This document shows, piece after piece, positions 1 to 8,018 of a DNA stretch of 64,000 bases. Each line of letters begins with the position of its first letter. Positions within the stretch are counted from its first letter, which is position 1. The translations under genes and the position numbers were made by a program. The notes beneath the pieces were generated by a model. It was given only the letters and a program-made list of their open reading frames with translations. It ran no database searches and was not told where the DNA came from. Origin of the DNA: Texcoconibacillus texcoconensis (GTDB taxonomy: Bacteria > Bacillota > Bacilli > Bacillales > Salisediminibacteriaceae); NCBI RefSeq assembly GCF_014202575.1, contig NZ_JACHHB010000012.1:1-64000 (forward strand). Direction: 5' to 3'.

Positions 1-82
1 ACCCTTGCCATTCGCTAACAGTTCCCACTGCCAAGCCTGTAGTGGACTTTCACCACCTAGCTGTCAGACATGCCGGGCACAC
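1..82 (-). mobile_element. Group II intron (IIC-like), 5' end, cut by window edge
   Basis: Read on the minus strand, this starts GTGTGCCCGGCATG and continues with the short conserved blocks GGTGAAAGTCC, GGCAGTGGGAACTG and GTTAGCGAATGGCAAGGGT. These match the start and domain I of bacterial group II ribozymes, and the Oceanobacillus iheyensis IIC intron begins with nearly the same bases. IIC introns typically insert just behind intrinsic terminators. Here the intron start lies 2-3 bases after the U-tract of the moaD terminator, which fits. The reverse-transcriptase ORF, if any, is outside the window, so whether the intron is complete is unknown. Confidence 0.8.
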
Positions 83-84
83 CT

Positions 85-124
85 AAAAAAGGGTCAGACG
101 CTTAGGCATTGCGTCTGACCCTTT
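85..124 (-). terminator. Intrinsic terminator of the moeA-mobB-moaE-moaD operon
   Basis: A perfect 11-bp stem (91-101 with 111-121, GGGTCAGACGC) and a short loop are followed on the minus strand by six U residues (90-85). It lies 17 bases after the moaD stop and directly before the group II intron start. Confidence 0.9.
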
Positions 125-140
125 TGTGATCAACTGTTGA

Positions 141-380
141 TTATCCCCCACTAACAGGTGGGATAAAAGCAACAACGTCTCCTTCATTTAATTGTTGGTC
201 ATCCTCAGCGTATTCTTCATTCACTGCAACCATCGCACGATCAATTTGTTTAATGTTAGGGTAATCCTGTTTTAATTTTTCACGAACTTCATTAATTGTT
301 TTTCCAACCAACTGTGGATCCGTTAACTTACGCTCACCTACAATTTCCTCTAATTCAGCAAATAGTAAGATCTCGATCAT
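141..380 (-). CDS. moaD: Molybdopterin synthase small subunit MoaD
   Basis: Ubiquitin-like sulfur carrier of molybdopterin synthase. Its C-terminal Gly-Gly (residues 78-79, ending PPVSGG) is adenylated and thiocarboxylated, and the sulfur is passed to precursor Z within the MoaD2-MoaE2 complex. The 79-residue length and the terminal GG are typical of the family. The ATG overlaps the moaE stop by four bases (ATGA), and its Shine-Dalgarno AGGAGG lies inside the end of moaE, so the two are translationally coupled. It is the last gene of the molybdenum cofactor operon. Confidence 0.93.
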   Translation of the reverse strand: MIEILLFAELEEIVGERKLTDPQLVGKTINEVREKLKQDYPNIKQIDRAMVAVNEEYAEDDQQLNEGDVVAFIPPVSGG

Positions 381-841
381 GTTAAATCCTCCTCTTCTGG
401 GTGCCCCTTCGAATAAGATTTCTTTTCTAACTGGTCACCGATCCATTCTTCGCCATCTTCCCAATGCTCTTTTTTCCAAATAGGAACAATCTCCTTTATT
501 CGTTCAATCGCATAGCGACTAGCAGCAAATGAATCTGCCCGATGAGGTGTAGATACAGCAATAACAACAGCGATATCTTGAATATCTAACCGACCAATTC
601 GATGGGTAATCGCCACTTTTGCTTCAGGGTACTGCTCAACGATTTCATCACCTATTTGCTCTAACTTTTTTTCAGCCATTGGAACGTAAGCATCGTACTT
701 TAAAAAAACGGTTTTTTTCCCTTTCGTCATTTCTCTAACAGTACCGATAAACGTATTAATCGCACCGGCATTACGGTCCTCTACTTTGGTAACAACTTCT
801 CCTATATCAATAGGATCCTCTATAATTCGATAACGTTGCAT
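377..841 (-). CDS. moaE: Molybdopterin synthase catalytic subunit MoaE
   Basis: Large subunit of molybdopterin synthase, which converts cyclic pyranopterin monophosphate to molybdopterin using sulfur from MoaD. At 154 residues it has the expected length. Family motifs are visible: FIGTVR (31-36), HR at 100-101 and PIWKKE (120-125) with the catalytic lysines. It follows mobB by 15 bases and overlaps moaD by four. The MoaA/MoaC steps that make its substrate are not encoded here and must be elsewhere. Confidence 0.93.
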   Translation of the reverse strand: MQRYRIIEDPIDIGEVVTKVEDRNAGAINTFIGTVREMTKGKKTVFLKYDAYVPMAEKKLEQIGDEIVEQYPEAKVAITHRIGRLDIQDIAVVIAVSTPHRADSFAASRYAIERIKEIVPIWKKEHWEDGEEWIGDQLEKKSYSKGHPEEEDLT

Positions 842-856
842 GATCTATTCCCCTTT

Positions 857-1369
857 CTATGTAACCTGTTCACGCACCCAGTTAACAATCTCATCACGGT
901 CTTCTCGAAAAATTGAAATATATCCTTTTTGGGAAAAAAGCTTTTGCTGCTCTTTCGTTTCTGTAACAACTGCATAAACATTTGTGAACATATCAATCAT
1001 CGTCACTGGATCTTCTCTTCTTACCATGACAACCTTGGGAAAACTTTCCCTTTTAAAACCTTCAACAATGACCTGCTCATATCCAAACGCTCTAAAACCT
1101 TCAATGTATTTTTCAAGAGACTGCTCTTCTATTGAAGCTGTAAAATAAAGCTCGTTTGGACTGACAACGAGTGTCCCTTGCGCACCAGCCCGCCTATGCT
1201 TGTCAGAATCCTTATCCCCAACTACTTTTTCCAAAGGTGTCTTATGACCGTGATGTTTAACTGAACCAACTTGAAACCCTAAGTCAGAAAATAAGTTAAT
1301 CAATAATGTTACTAGTGTTGTTTTGCCGCTATTTTGATAACCCACGACTTGCAATACCTTAGGTTGCAA
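857..1369 (-). CDS. mobB: Molybdopterin-guanine dinucleotide biosynthesis adaptor MobB
   Basis: GTP-binding P-loop protein of 170 residues that assists MobA in attaching GMP to molybdopterin. The Walker A motif GYQNSGKT is at residues 10-17, followed by VKHHGH, typical of MobB. It begins five bases after the moeA stop, inside the molybdenum cofactor operon. The presence of MobB suggests that at least one MGD-dependent enzyme, such as nitrate reductase or formate dehydrogenase, exists in the cell. MobA is not in the window. Confidence 0.9.
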   Translation of the reverse strand: MQPKVLQVVGYQNSGKTTLVTLLINLFSDLGFQVGSVKHHGHKTPLEKVVGDKDSDKHRRAGAQGTLVVSPNELYFTASIEEQSLEKYIEGFRAFGYEQVIVEGFKRESFPKVVMVRREDPVTMIDMFTNVYAVVTETKEQQKLFSQKGYISIFREDRDEIVNWVREQVT

Positions 1370-1374
1370 CTCAG

Positions 1375-2664
1375 TTACCTCTCTTTCTTTACATTTCGAT
1401 CATCTAACGGTTCAGTACTGCCTTCGCCGCCTAGCAATAAAGCATCCACTTTCGTCCCCGTTTCGTATCCTCTCGAACCACCAGGAAGTACAGCTAATGC
1501 ATTGGTATGTGCCAGTGATGTGACAACTTGTGATTTATCTAAGCCAGCAGGTTCAACCGTTAAGCAATCCCCTTCAAATCGCGTTTTTGAACGGATAAAA
1601 CGAGTAAAGGGATTCGGTTTTAAAAATTCTTTTGTCATAGTCGCCTTCACTCGTTGAAGGTATGGTTTACTTGAACCAATATATGTCTGAACCCAAGGGC
1701 GAGCATAAAGTTCAAAACCTACAAAACAGGCAGACGGATTCCCTGAGAGCCCGAAAAGAAGCTTACCATTATATGCAGCCGCAGTTGTTACACTACCTGG
1801 ACGCATAGCGATCTTGTTAAAAAGAACATCCGCCCCTAACTTTTCATAAATCCGTGGTAAATAGTCAAAATCACCGACAGAAACCCCACCTGTCGTAATA
1901 AGTACATCTACTTCTTCTAATGATTTACTTACAGCATTGAAACATGTATCAAAGTCATCCATCAGTTTTCCATAATATTTTGGGATTCCACCTGCTTGGC
2001 GAACTTGTGTCGTCACCATATATGAATTACTATTCCTAATTTTACCCGATTCTAATGGTTCATCAACATCTAATAGCTCCGTACCTGTTGCATAAATACC
2101 GACAATCGGGCGTTTTCTTACAGGTACTCGTTTGTAACCAAACGTTGCTAATAAAGCTTTTACACCAGCATCTATACACTTTCCTCGTTCTACGAGCGCT
2201 TGTCCTTTCTCCGTTTCTTCACCACGAAAGGATACGTAGTCTCCCGGAGAAAATGAGCGAGTAATTTGAATATATGACTTTCCATCATGTTCTTGTTCGC
2301 GCGCCAACTCAAACATGACAATTGTATCTGTACCTTCAGGAAGAAGGGTCCCAGTCATAACACGAACAGCTTGCCCTCGCTCTGGGATTTTCGAAGCGAC
2401 TTCGCCTGCACCAATTGTCTCAATTACTTCTAGTTTTACCGGATTCTCACGTCCTGCTCCATCCGTGTCTTCTGCTTTTATCGCATATCCATCTAAAGGA
2501 GAACGGTCAAATGGGGGGATATCATGATCCGCGCGAATAGGTTCTGCTAAATACCGATTATCAGCATCATCAATATCTACCCACTCTATATCCCCTTCTA
2601 CTTTATATTTCATCACACGCGCTATCGCATCATAAATCGAGATAGCTTGTCGTTTTTCGATCAT
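1375..2664 (-). CDS. moeA: Molybdopterin molybdotransferase MoeA
   Basis: Inserts molybdate into adenylated molybdopterin. The 429-residue length is normal. Motifs seen are DHDIPPFDRSPLDGYA near residues 45-62, GTGTELLDV, TTGGVSVGDFDYLP and LSGNPSACFVGFE, covering the linker, MoCF-like domain III and the active-site cleft. The start ATG is preceded by AAAGGTG. It is the first gene of the moeA-mobB-moaE-moaD operon. The upstream region (2665-2954) shows no recognisable molybdenum-cofactor riboswitch. Confidence 0.94.
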   Translation of the reverse strand: MIEKRQAISIYDAIARVMKYKVEGDIEWVDIDDADNRYLAEPIRADHDIPPFDRSPLDGYAIKAEDTDGAGRENPVKLEVIETIGAGEVASKIPERGQAVRVMTGTLLPEGTDTIVMFELAREQEHDGKSYIQITRSFSPGDYVSFRGEETEKGQALVERGKCIDAGVKALLATFGYKRVPVRKRPIVGIYATGTELLDVDEPLESGKIRNSNSYMVTTQVRQAGGIPKYYGKLMDDFDTCFNAVSKSLEEVDVLITTGGVSVGDFDYLPRIYEKLGADVLFNKIAMRPGSVTTAAAYNGKLLFGLSGNPSACFVGFELYARPWVQTYIGSSKPYLQRVKATMTKEFLKPNPFTRFIRSKTRFEGDCLTVEPAGLDKSQVVTSLAHTNALAVLPGGSRGYETGTKVDALLLGGEGSTEPLDDRNVKKER

Positions 2665-2954
2665 ACATTTTCACACCTTTCAGAGGAGTTCATTTTATTT
2701 TACCAATTATGACTGACAACAACTATGAAATATATCACGCCTTTCCATACAAAAACGGATGAAAAGCAAGCCGTTGACATCACCGGCAACTGAAACAAAC
2801 ACTCGTTTTTTCATTTAGCTTTTGCAATCGTTTTAATCGCTACTACTGCCTCAATGATCCGACGTCTCTTTCTAAACAAACCATTTCCCTGCCCTCTAAG
2901 GCACCCGTCAACATCAATGAAATAATAACTGGAAGGCATCTCCTCTTATTCTCA
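2665..2954. other. Intergenic region upstream of moeA with two overlapping mini-ORFs
   Basis: No known gene or riboswitch is recognised here. On the minus strand two short frames, of 42 and 35 codons, run toward moeA and share an ATGA stop/start overlap near 2814. The first ATG follows AAGAGGAG with no spacer, which is poor for initiation. They may be chance frames or a leader for moeA. Confidence 0.3.
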
Positions 2955-3024
2955 CCAAAAAAGCTAACTCTTCAGCCCACATCTTGAAACAAAACCGTTG
3001 TTTCATGGGCATCTGAGTCAGCTT
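2955..3024 (-). terminator. Intrinsic terminator after sco
   Basis: A long imperfect hairpin with outer arms 2961-2970 and 3015-3024 (AAGCTRACTC) and an inner GTTTC/GAAAC pairing is followed on the minus strand by a TTTTTT run. It closes the ctaG-sco unit. Confidence 0.75.
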
Positions 3025-3031
3025 CCTGAAT

Positions 3032-3670
3032 TTAGTCTATGACATTTTCTAAATCTTGAATAACTGCATCAAGGTCAAAAGATTCTTCTCCTTGATAAAA
3101 CCTAATCACTTGACCATCTGGATTAACTAAATAGAAACGCGTCGAATGTAAAATATCATTTTGTTCAGGAACTTCTTGAATTACAGCACCGAAGGATTCT
3201 CCAGCAAAGGTCGAAATTTCATCTGGCGAATAACCAGTTAGAAAATCCCAGTTCTCAAAATCTGCACCGTATGCTTCACCATACTCTGTAAGTTGTTCTG
3301 GCGAATCGAATTCTGGGTCGACGGTAAACGAAACAATGCGAGCGTCAATGTCTTCTTCCGCCACCGCCTCCTGAACTTGTACCATATTTGGCGTCATCGT
3401 TTGACAAACAGTCGGACAAGTCGTAAAAACCATATTAGCTACCCAATAATCGCCAGATAAGTCCTCTTCAGTCACCTTTTCTCCATCTTGGTTTTTTGCT
3501 TCAAAAGGAATAACCTCCCACGGATCATCAGCTTCAGTTACATCCGTGACTGCTTCAGAATCTTGTAAAGAGTCACCGTATAAAAAACTACACCCTGTCC
3601 CTAATAAAACAATTGTCCCAGCCATGAACATGACTTTCATCCATGCATGTTTATTTCGCCACTTCATCAT
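3032..3670 (-). CDS. SCO1/SenC-family copper chaperone lipoprotein
   Basis: Extracytoplasmic thioredoxin-fold protein that delivers copper to the CuA site of cytochrome c oxidase (B. subtilis homologue YpmQ/ScoC). A signal peptide ends in a lipobox-like GTGC (Cys27), so the protein is membrane anchored. Copper ligands are present: Cys85 and Cys89 in TCPTVC, and His175 in ILHSTRFY. The length of 212 residues is usual. It follows ctaG by 22 bases, which supports a role in caa3-type oxidase assembly. The start is either of two tandem ATG codons behind GGTGAGGG. Confidence 0.92.
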   Translation of the reverse strand: MMKWRNKHAWMKVMFMAGTIVLLGTGCSFLYGDSLQDSEAVTDVTEADDPWEVIPFEAKNQDGEKVTEEDLSGDYWVANMVFTTCPTVCQTMTPNMVQVQEAVAEEDIDARIVSFTVDPEFDSPEQLTEYGEAYGADFENWDFLTGYSPDEISTFAGESFGAVIQEVPEQNDILHSTRFYLVNPDGQVIRFYQGEESFDLDAVIQDLENVID

Positions 3671-3692
3671 CCCTCACCTACACTTTAGAAAT

Positions 3693-4601
3693 TTACGTGC
3701 GAACCATCTCAAATGCTGTCGCATCTGGGTTTGGATTCGTACGATCACGATTAATCCACTGTTTAAAAATATAACCAATCGCTACACCATAAACAATTTC
3801 TTGCAACACTTTCATCAACGCACCGCCAAGTTGTTGATCGTGTTCTGCCGCAAATGGTGGAATTGATTTTTCACCATCAAAAAATTCATATGGTATATCC
3901 GCACCTGGTGGTAAACAATAACTCATCGCTGTTGCCCACGTCGTTGCATTCGTATACGTTTCATACAATGGCGTCCCTGCAAAAATGATTAAAGCACAAG
4001 CTGGGGTAATCAAAACACCATTTGCAAACATATAGCCAATCTTCTTTAATTCTGACATGTCATAACGCGTCTCAATCCGCGGTGTTAAATGCCACCACAT
4101 AAGCACTGCTGCCAAAAACATACCGAGCTGATACACATTATGTAATCCTTCGTTTATTAGCAAAGTGTCAAACATAAATGGTAAATGATAGACGGAAAAC
4201 ATCGCATTAAATAAAATAAGTCCTAAAATCGGAAAACCTATAACAAGAAAAACTGATTTAATCACACGAAACTGAGCAAAATATTGAAAAAACCAACTTG
4301 GAAGCCCGAGCAATATCATCGGTGGAGCTATCAAGTAAACAATAGCCATTGCCAGCATATGCATGCTTAACATCATGTGTCCAAGCACGTATAGAGGCCC
4401 ACCAAACCCTAAGTAAATGCATAACAAGCCAAGGTGAAAATATACTTTTTGGCGCCTTGAAACAGGTTCAGAATCTGGGAAAAGGTGACGATACCGACCC
4501 GTTAATAGAAAGTAAATAACACTAAACAGCGATAACACAATTATTAATTCCGGTGTCCATATTGCTCTTGCCGTTAAGCTTGAAAAAAATTCTAGCACCA
4601 T
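3693..4601 (-). CDS. ctaG: Cytochrome c oxidase assembly factor CtaG
   Basis: Polytopic membrane protein of 302 residues of the caa3-type CtaG family, needed for assembly of the CuB centre of caa3 oxidase in Bacillus. About seven hydrophobic segments are seen, with conserved HMMLSMHMLAM near residues 75-85 and YHLPFMFD near 138-145. It forms a unit with the downstream sco gene. The oxidase structural genes (ctaCDEF) are not in this window. Confidence 0.9.
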   Translation of the reverse strand: MVLEFFSSLTARAIWTPELIIVLSLFSVIYFLLTGRYRHLFPDSEPVSRRQKVYFHLGLLCIYLGFGGPLYVLGHMMLSMHMLAMAIVYLIAPPMILLGLPSWFFQYFAQFRVIKSVFLVIGFPILGLILFNAMFSVYHLPFMFDTLLINEGLHNVYQLGMFLAAVLMWWHLTPRIETRYDMSELKKIGYMFANGVLITPACALIIFAGTPLYETYTNATTWATAMSYCLPPGADIPYEFFDGEKSIPPFAAEHDQQLGGALMKVLQEIVYGVAIGYIFKQWINRDRTNPNPDATAFEMVRT

Positions 4602-4789
4602 CTCTCGCTCCTTACTATTTAAAATTTCATTATCTCATCTTTGATAGTTCAACCGAAGATTATCCTATTGAAGATTCCCCTATTTCCAACATCATTATAG
4701 TATAGTTATAACATGAATGGGTAATAAAGCGAACTATTTTGCTCACAAAAAAACTCCCAAAAATTGATAAACAGCTAATCGTTCTGCTT

Positions 4790-4799
4790 GGACATACTA
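4790..4799 (+). promoter_or_regulatory. Forespore-type -10 element (sigma-F/sigma-G-like)
   Basis: GGACATACTA matches every specified position of the sigma-F -10 (GGnnAnAHTR) and contains CATACTA, the sigma-G -10. No good -35 is apparent at the expected distance. The inferred transcript would start close to the ribosome-binding site of the 43-codon gene at 4824. Confidence 0.4.
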
Positions 4800-4823
4800 A
4801 GTCTCAGGAAGGAGGGTTTTATA

Positions 4824-4955
4824 ATGGGTAAAGCTTCAAAAGCAAAATCAAGAACGATAGAACAAGGCGTCGATGCTGTTCAACCTAAAAACGAACGCCC
4901 TCGAAAACCAAAAAATCGCACAAACGATGCGCATTGTGCGAACCTAAAAGAATAA
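4824..4955 (+). CDS. Small basic protein of 43 residues, possibly spore-associated
   Basis: The ORF starts with ATG eight bases after a strong AGGAAGGAGG, and encodes a 43-residue, lysine/arginine-rich, Pro/Asn-rich protein (MGKASKAKSRTIEQG start, NDAHCANLKE end). There is no membrane segment. The size, charge and forespore-like -10 upstream resemble minor small acid-soluble spore proteins, but I do not recognise the family. It stands alone between ctaG (divergent) and a GNAT gene. The call as a gene rests on the ribosome-binding site and promoter. Confidence 0.6.
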   Translation: MGKASKAKSRTIEQGVDAVQPKNERPRKPKNRTNDAHCANLKE

Positions 4956-5084
4956 AAAAGCAACACGAAGGCCAATTGCCAACAAAAAAACAAATAATCA
5001 GCCACTCCCTATCATTTTCCTTTATAAAATCTAGAGGATTTTTTCATCTTCTATGGAATAGGAATGTGGAGGGAGGGCTGACTA

Positions 5085-5537
5085 ATGGAAATACTGAAAG
5101 TGCCAGATGAGGCAAATCACGAATTGATACAAGGCATTACAGAGCTGATGATGGAGCAAATGGATTCATTAAGCGTGGAGATGAGTGCAGAAACACTTTA
5201 TGAAACGATTTCAATAAGTTTACAACCACACACGCCGTCCGCAATTTTTGTCGCACAACGAGACGCTGAAATAGTTGGCTGTGCTTTTGCAAATAGCGGC
5301 ATCAGCTTAGAAAAAGCCGGCTATTACATTTGGCTAAACGACTTATACGTTAAACAATCGAAAAGACAACAAGGAATCGCCAAAAAACTGCTTTTATATA
5401 TTTTATACTGGGCAGAGGAAAGCGGTTACAAAGGAATCGAATTAGAGACAGGGATTAATGATATCGCAACGAAGAAACTTTATAATTCACTTGGTTTTTA
5501 CGATATCGTTTCTAAGAGATATGGAAGGATCGTTTGA
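5085..5537 (+). CDS. GNAT-family N-acetyltransferase
   Basis: A 150-residue Gcn5-related acetyltransferase. The acetyl-CoA pyrophosphate-binding motif A is visible as LNDLYVKQSKRQQGIAKK, with the Q/R-x-x-G-x-A signature at residues 94-99. It continues with the NxxAxxLYxxLGF-type motif B (ATKKLYNSLGFYD) near the C terminus. The substrate cannot be told. It is preceded by GGAGGGAGG and is monocistronic. Its stop codon lies inside the stem of the bidirectional terminator at 5525. Confidence 0.85.
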   Translation: MEILKVPDEANHELIQGITELMMEQMDSLSVEMSAETLYETISISLQPHTPSAIFVAQRDAEIVGCAFANSGISLEKAGYYIWLNDLYVKQSKRQQGIAKKLLLYILYWAEESGYKGIELETGINDIATKKLYNSLGFYDIVSKRYGRIV

Positions 5538-5565
5538 ATCATCAAACGATCCTTCTGTTCTTTTA
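5525..5565 (+). terminator. Bidirectional terminator between the GNAT gene and azlD
   Basis: A 13-bp inverted repeat (AAGGATCGTTTGA, 5525-5537, with 5542-5554) has T-rich sequence on the plus side and A-rich sequence on the other. It includes the GNAT stop codon and also serves the convergent azlCD operon. Confidence 0.8.
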
Positions 5566-5574
5566 ACATCAACG

Positions 5575-5874
5575 TTAAAACATCATTTGTAAGAAATATA
5601 ATGATACAATACCACCGAGAACGACACCGATCATATGCACACCTATATAAGCAAGAGCAATCGCAATAATTCCTGCAAAAACCGCTAGTATTGGTTGTTC
5701 ATGAGCTTCTAATATCCCCGGAAAAATAAGCGCCCCTAAAATGGCATACGGGACCCGTTGTAACATTCGTTTGAGCCAAGCGGGCCAATTTTCAGTTGAC
5801 ATGGTCACGAGGGGTATCATTCTTGGGATATATGTCACAATCCCCATACCGATAATAATCCAAAATAAATTCAT
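5575..5874 (-). CDS. azlD: AzlD-family branched-chain amino acid exporter subunit
   Basis: Small membrane protein of 99 residues with about four hydrophobic segments. It contains the AzlD signatures TYIPRMIPL near the N terminus and RVPYAILGALIFPGIL in the middle. Together with AzlC it forms a two-part exporter of branched-chain amino acids or analogues. The ATG overlaps the azlC stop by four bases (ATGA), with AGGTGG inside azlC, so translation is coupled. Confidence 0.88.
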   Translation of the reverse strand: MNLFWIIIGMGIVTYIPRMIPLVTMSTENWPAWLKRMLQRVPYAILGALIFPGILEAHEQPILAVFAGIIAIALAYIGVHMIGVVLGGIVSLYFLQMMF

Positions 5875-6584
5875 GACGTCCCACCTCTTTTCGTGCTCAT
5901 TTCAGTTAATTCCATAACTGCAATTGCCGATAACGCCCCCAACAATAGCGCCCAACCACTTGTAGTAAATAAACTAAACAACCAATGAAAAGCACCTCCT
6001 AATATAGCGAGGCTGATAACGATTCGTCCTTTTTGTCTGACAGCTGGAATAAGTAAAGCAATAAATAGCGCATAAAGGGCCATCCCCATACTTTCCTCTA
6101 CCGTCTCTGGAATCAACGCCCCTGCGACATAGCCTACACCTGAATTGATCACCCAACTTCCATAAGCAACCAAACCAACACCTAGAACATACATCGAACG
6201 GATCGGTGTGTCAGTACGCGCAGACGCAACTGCAAAAACTTCATCTGTTATCCCAAAAGCATAGCAAGCTTTGATTAAAGGATGATCCGATTCTACCCGC
6301 TCATTTAACGATGCACTCATTAACAAATGACGTATATTTACGATGAACGTTGCAGTAATTATTTCCACCGTTCCTGCCCCAAGACTGATCATCGAAAGAG
6401 CCATATACTGCGCAGCACCAGCAAAAACAAACATACTCATTGCAATCGTTTCTGATAACAACAAACCCGTCGCTTTAGCTAATAAACCAAAAGCGATGGC
6501 CACAGGCGCATATCCAATCGCAATCGGAATGCCTGATAATAATCCTTCACGAAAATCATTTTTATTAGAGATCGATTCCTCCAT
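5871..6584 (-). CDS. azlC: AzlC-family branched-chain amino acid exporter subunit
   Basis: Large subunit (237 residues) of the AzlCD exporter. The family start FREGLLSGIPIAIGYAPVAIAFG is followed by several membrane segments. I place the start at the ATG at 6584 (MEESISNK), because GGGAGGAG lies about ten bases upstream and the family aligns from here. The open frame continues 30 codons further upstream without a plausible ribosome-binding site. No Lrp-type azlB regulator is adjacent. Confidence 0.88.
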   Translation of the reverse strand: MEESISNKNDFREGLLSGIPIAIGYAPVAIAFGLLAKATGLLLSETIAMSMFVFAGAAQYMALSMISLGAGTVEIITATFIVNIRHLLMSASLNERVESDHPLIKACYAFGITDEVFAVASARTDTPIRSMYVLGVGLVAYGSWVINSGVGYVAGALIPETVEESMGMALYALFIALLIPAVRQKGRIVISLAILGGAFHWLFSLFTTSGWALLLGALSAIAVMELTEMSTKRGGTS

Positions 6585-6779
6585 GATGTAAAAACTCCTC
6601 CCTAAACCCAACCATTTCAGGTTTTCAACTCCACGATAAATAAAGCACACTATGTCTAACGTACACTTGCACATTCAAGTACTTAACATTAAGATTTTAT
6701 ACCTTGCTAGAAACAAAAAAAAGACCCCAAAAAAAGGATCTTTTAATGATGATATATTTTTAGAACATGACAAAAGTCG

Positions 6780-7331
6780 TTAAACAATTTCCGCAATCTT
6801 TTGTTGCAACGACTCTTTTTCTTCATCCGTTAGCATTTTTTCTGCCATCGGAAATAAAATCTGTTCTTCTTTAGCAAAATGATCCGTCAACGTAGTGTAA
6901 ACGACATTTGCATAATTGGCAAGCTTTAAAATTGCTTCCTTTGGTAATTCAGCAATTGACTTCTGCTCTACCTCTTCAAAAAACAACGCCAGATGACGCT
7001 TAGCCTGATCATGCTCATATTCCATGACCGCAATCGGACCACCCTCACGACCAATATAATTGGCCATCATAGGAAATAATACCCCTTCCTCACGTTCAGA
7101 GTGAGGATCTATATCAGTAACAAAACTTTGCAACTGCTCATGTAAACGTACCATATTCGTTTTCCCATCACGGCCTTCCTCGATGTCTTTCTTTACATCT
7201 AGGCTTGTCCGTTGGAATGCTTCCATTTGTTCACGGAGGAGCGGGTGTTCATCTAATAATTGACGGAGTGCTGTACAATAAGTTGTTGGTGGTTCAGCAA
7301 AAGCGCTGAAGCAGGATGGTTGTTCTTGCAT
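6780..7331 (-). CDS. Hemerythrin HHE-domain protein
   Basis: A helical di-iron protein of about 183 residues. Metal-ligand patterns are visible in order: DEHPLLREQ near residue 27, HSEREEGVLFP near 98, YEHDQAKRHL near 125 and DHFAKEEQILFP near 160. Related proteins bind oxygen or nitric oxide or help repair iron-sulfur clusters. An Fnr-type site (7397-7412) lies 66 bases before the start, suggesting induction at low oxygen. ATG 7331 is preferred over the adjacent TTG 7334. AAGGAGG is upstream. Confidence 0.87.
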   Translation of the reverse strand: MQEQPSCFSAFAEPPTTYCTALRQLLDEHPLLREQMEAFQRTSLDVKKDIEEGRDGKTNMVRLHEQLQSFVTDIDPHSEREEGVLFPMMANYIGREGGPIAVMEYEHDQAKRHLALFFEEVEQKSIAELPKEAILKLANYANVVYTTLTDHFAKEEQILFPMAEKMLTDEEKESLQQKIAEIV

Positions 7332-7396
7332 CAAGTTGACGCCTCCTTATGATTGTATGCTATATATACATCTTAACGAAGCGCCACTTGTTATGA

Positions 7397-7412
7397 GGTG
7401 ATTTCTATCACA
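7397..7412 (-). promoter_or_regulatory. Fnr/Crp-type binding site upstream of the hemerythrin gene
   Basis: GGTGA-N6-TCACA differs from the B. subtilis Fnr consensus TGTGA-N6-TCACA at one base. Its centre lies about 41 bases before a plausible start point near 7363, with a TAAGAT-like -10, the class II activator position. An Fnr with C-terminal cysteines is encoded at 39274. Confidence 0.55.
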
Positions 7413-7561
7413 TTTTCGATAATTTCTTTTGATAATAATCAAGGTTGTTTCATTTATATGATGTATTGTACCGATATGGATGGTCGACTTTTGTCCCAAA
7501 AAAACGGGCCTTTCTAAACAAATAGCGTTTAAAAAGTACCCGACAAAGCTTGATTTAAACC

Positions 7562-7831
7562 TTACTCATACACGCGATCAAATGCCGCTTCAACTTCTGG
7601 TAATATTGAATCCCAATCTGCATCCATTTGTTTATTGACTGTCACGAAATCTCCAAAGCCAAAAATATTATCAACACCCTCTAGCGCTAACAATTCTTTC
7701 GCTAGTGGATGGTCGACGTCATCGCCTTTTTTAAATGAAGCACTTTTCGATCCTTCAAACAACACTTGGTTGGCAGTAAATTTCATTGCATTGGGATTTG
7801 GTGTTGGTTCTGCTTGAACTTGAATAGCCAA
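7562..7831 (-). CDS. Nfu N-terminal-domain (scaffold-like) protein
   Basis: An 89-residue protein made entirely of an Nfu_N-type domain: EPTPNPNAMKF near the N terminus, then LFEGSKSASF and LLALEGVDNIFGFGDFVTVNK. It lacks the CxxC-containing NifU C-terminal domain that binds iron-sulfur clusters, so it may be an accessory factor rather than a scaffold. I use TTG 7831 as start because AGGAAGGAG sits ten bases upstream. The open frame extends a further 33 codons upstream without support. It is monocistronic. Confidence 0.82.
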   Translation of the reverse strand: MAIQVQAEPTPNPNAMKFTANQVLFEGSKSASFKKGDDVDHPLAKELLALEGVDNIFGFGDFVTVNKQMDADWDSILPEVEAAFDRVYE

Positions 7832-7936
7832 CTTTTTCACACTCCTTCCTTGATTTAACGTAATGATAACACGAACTGAATAAAAGAAAAAATAATCATT
7901 TCTACGGAGTCTACAATTTTTTGCATTCACATAAAA

Positions 7937-7995
7937 AGTTCACCTTTATAACATGAATGTTCAGTACACTCATGTTTAAAAAGGTGAACTTCATT
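7937..7995 (-). terminator. Terminator after the 202-residue protein gene
   Basis: Inverted repeat AAGTTCACCTTT (7937-7948 with 7980-7991), with a secondary CATGA/TCATG pairing in the loop and a TTTTT run on the minus strand. It separates the 8019-8627 gene from the Nfu-like gene. Confidence 0.75.
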
Positions 7996-8018
7996 AGCTG
8001 AAACTTTTACCACTAAAA

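Noticed and set aside
2665-2954. Molybdenum cofactor riboswitch before moeA
   Set aside because: The characteristic conserved Moco RNA segments could not be found, and this RNA is rare in Bacillaceae.
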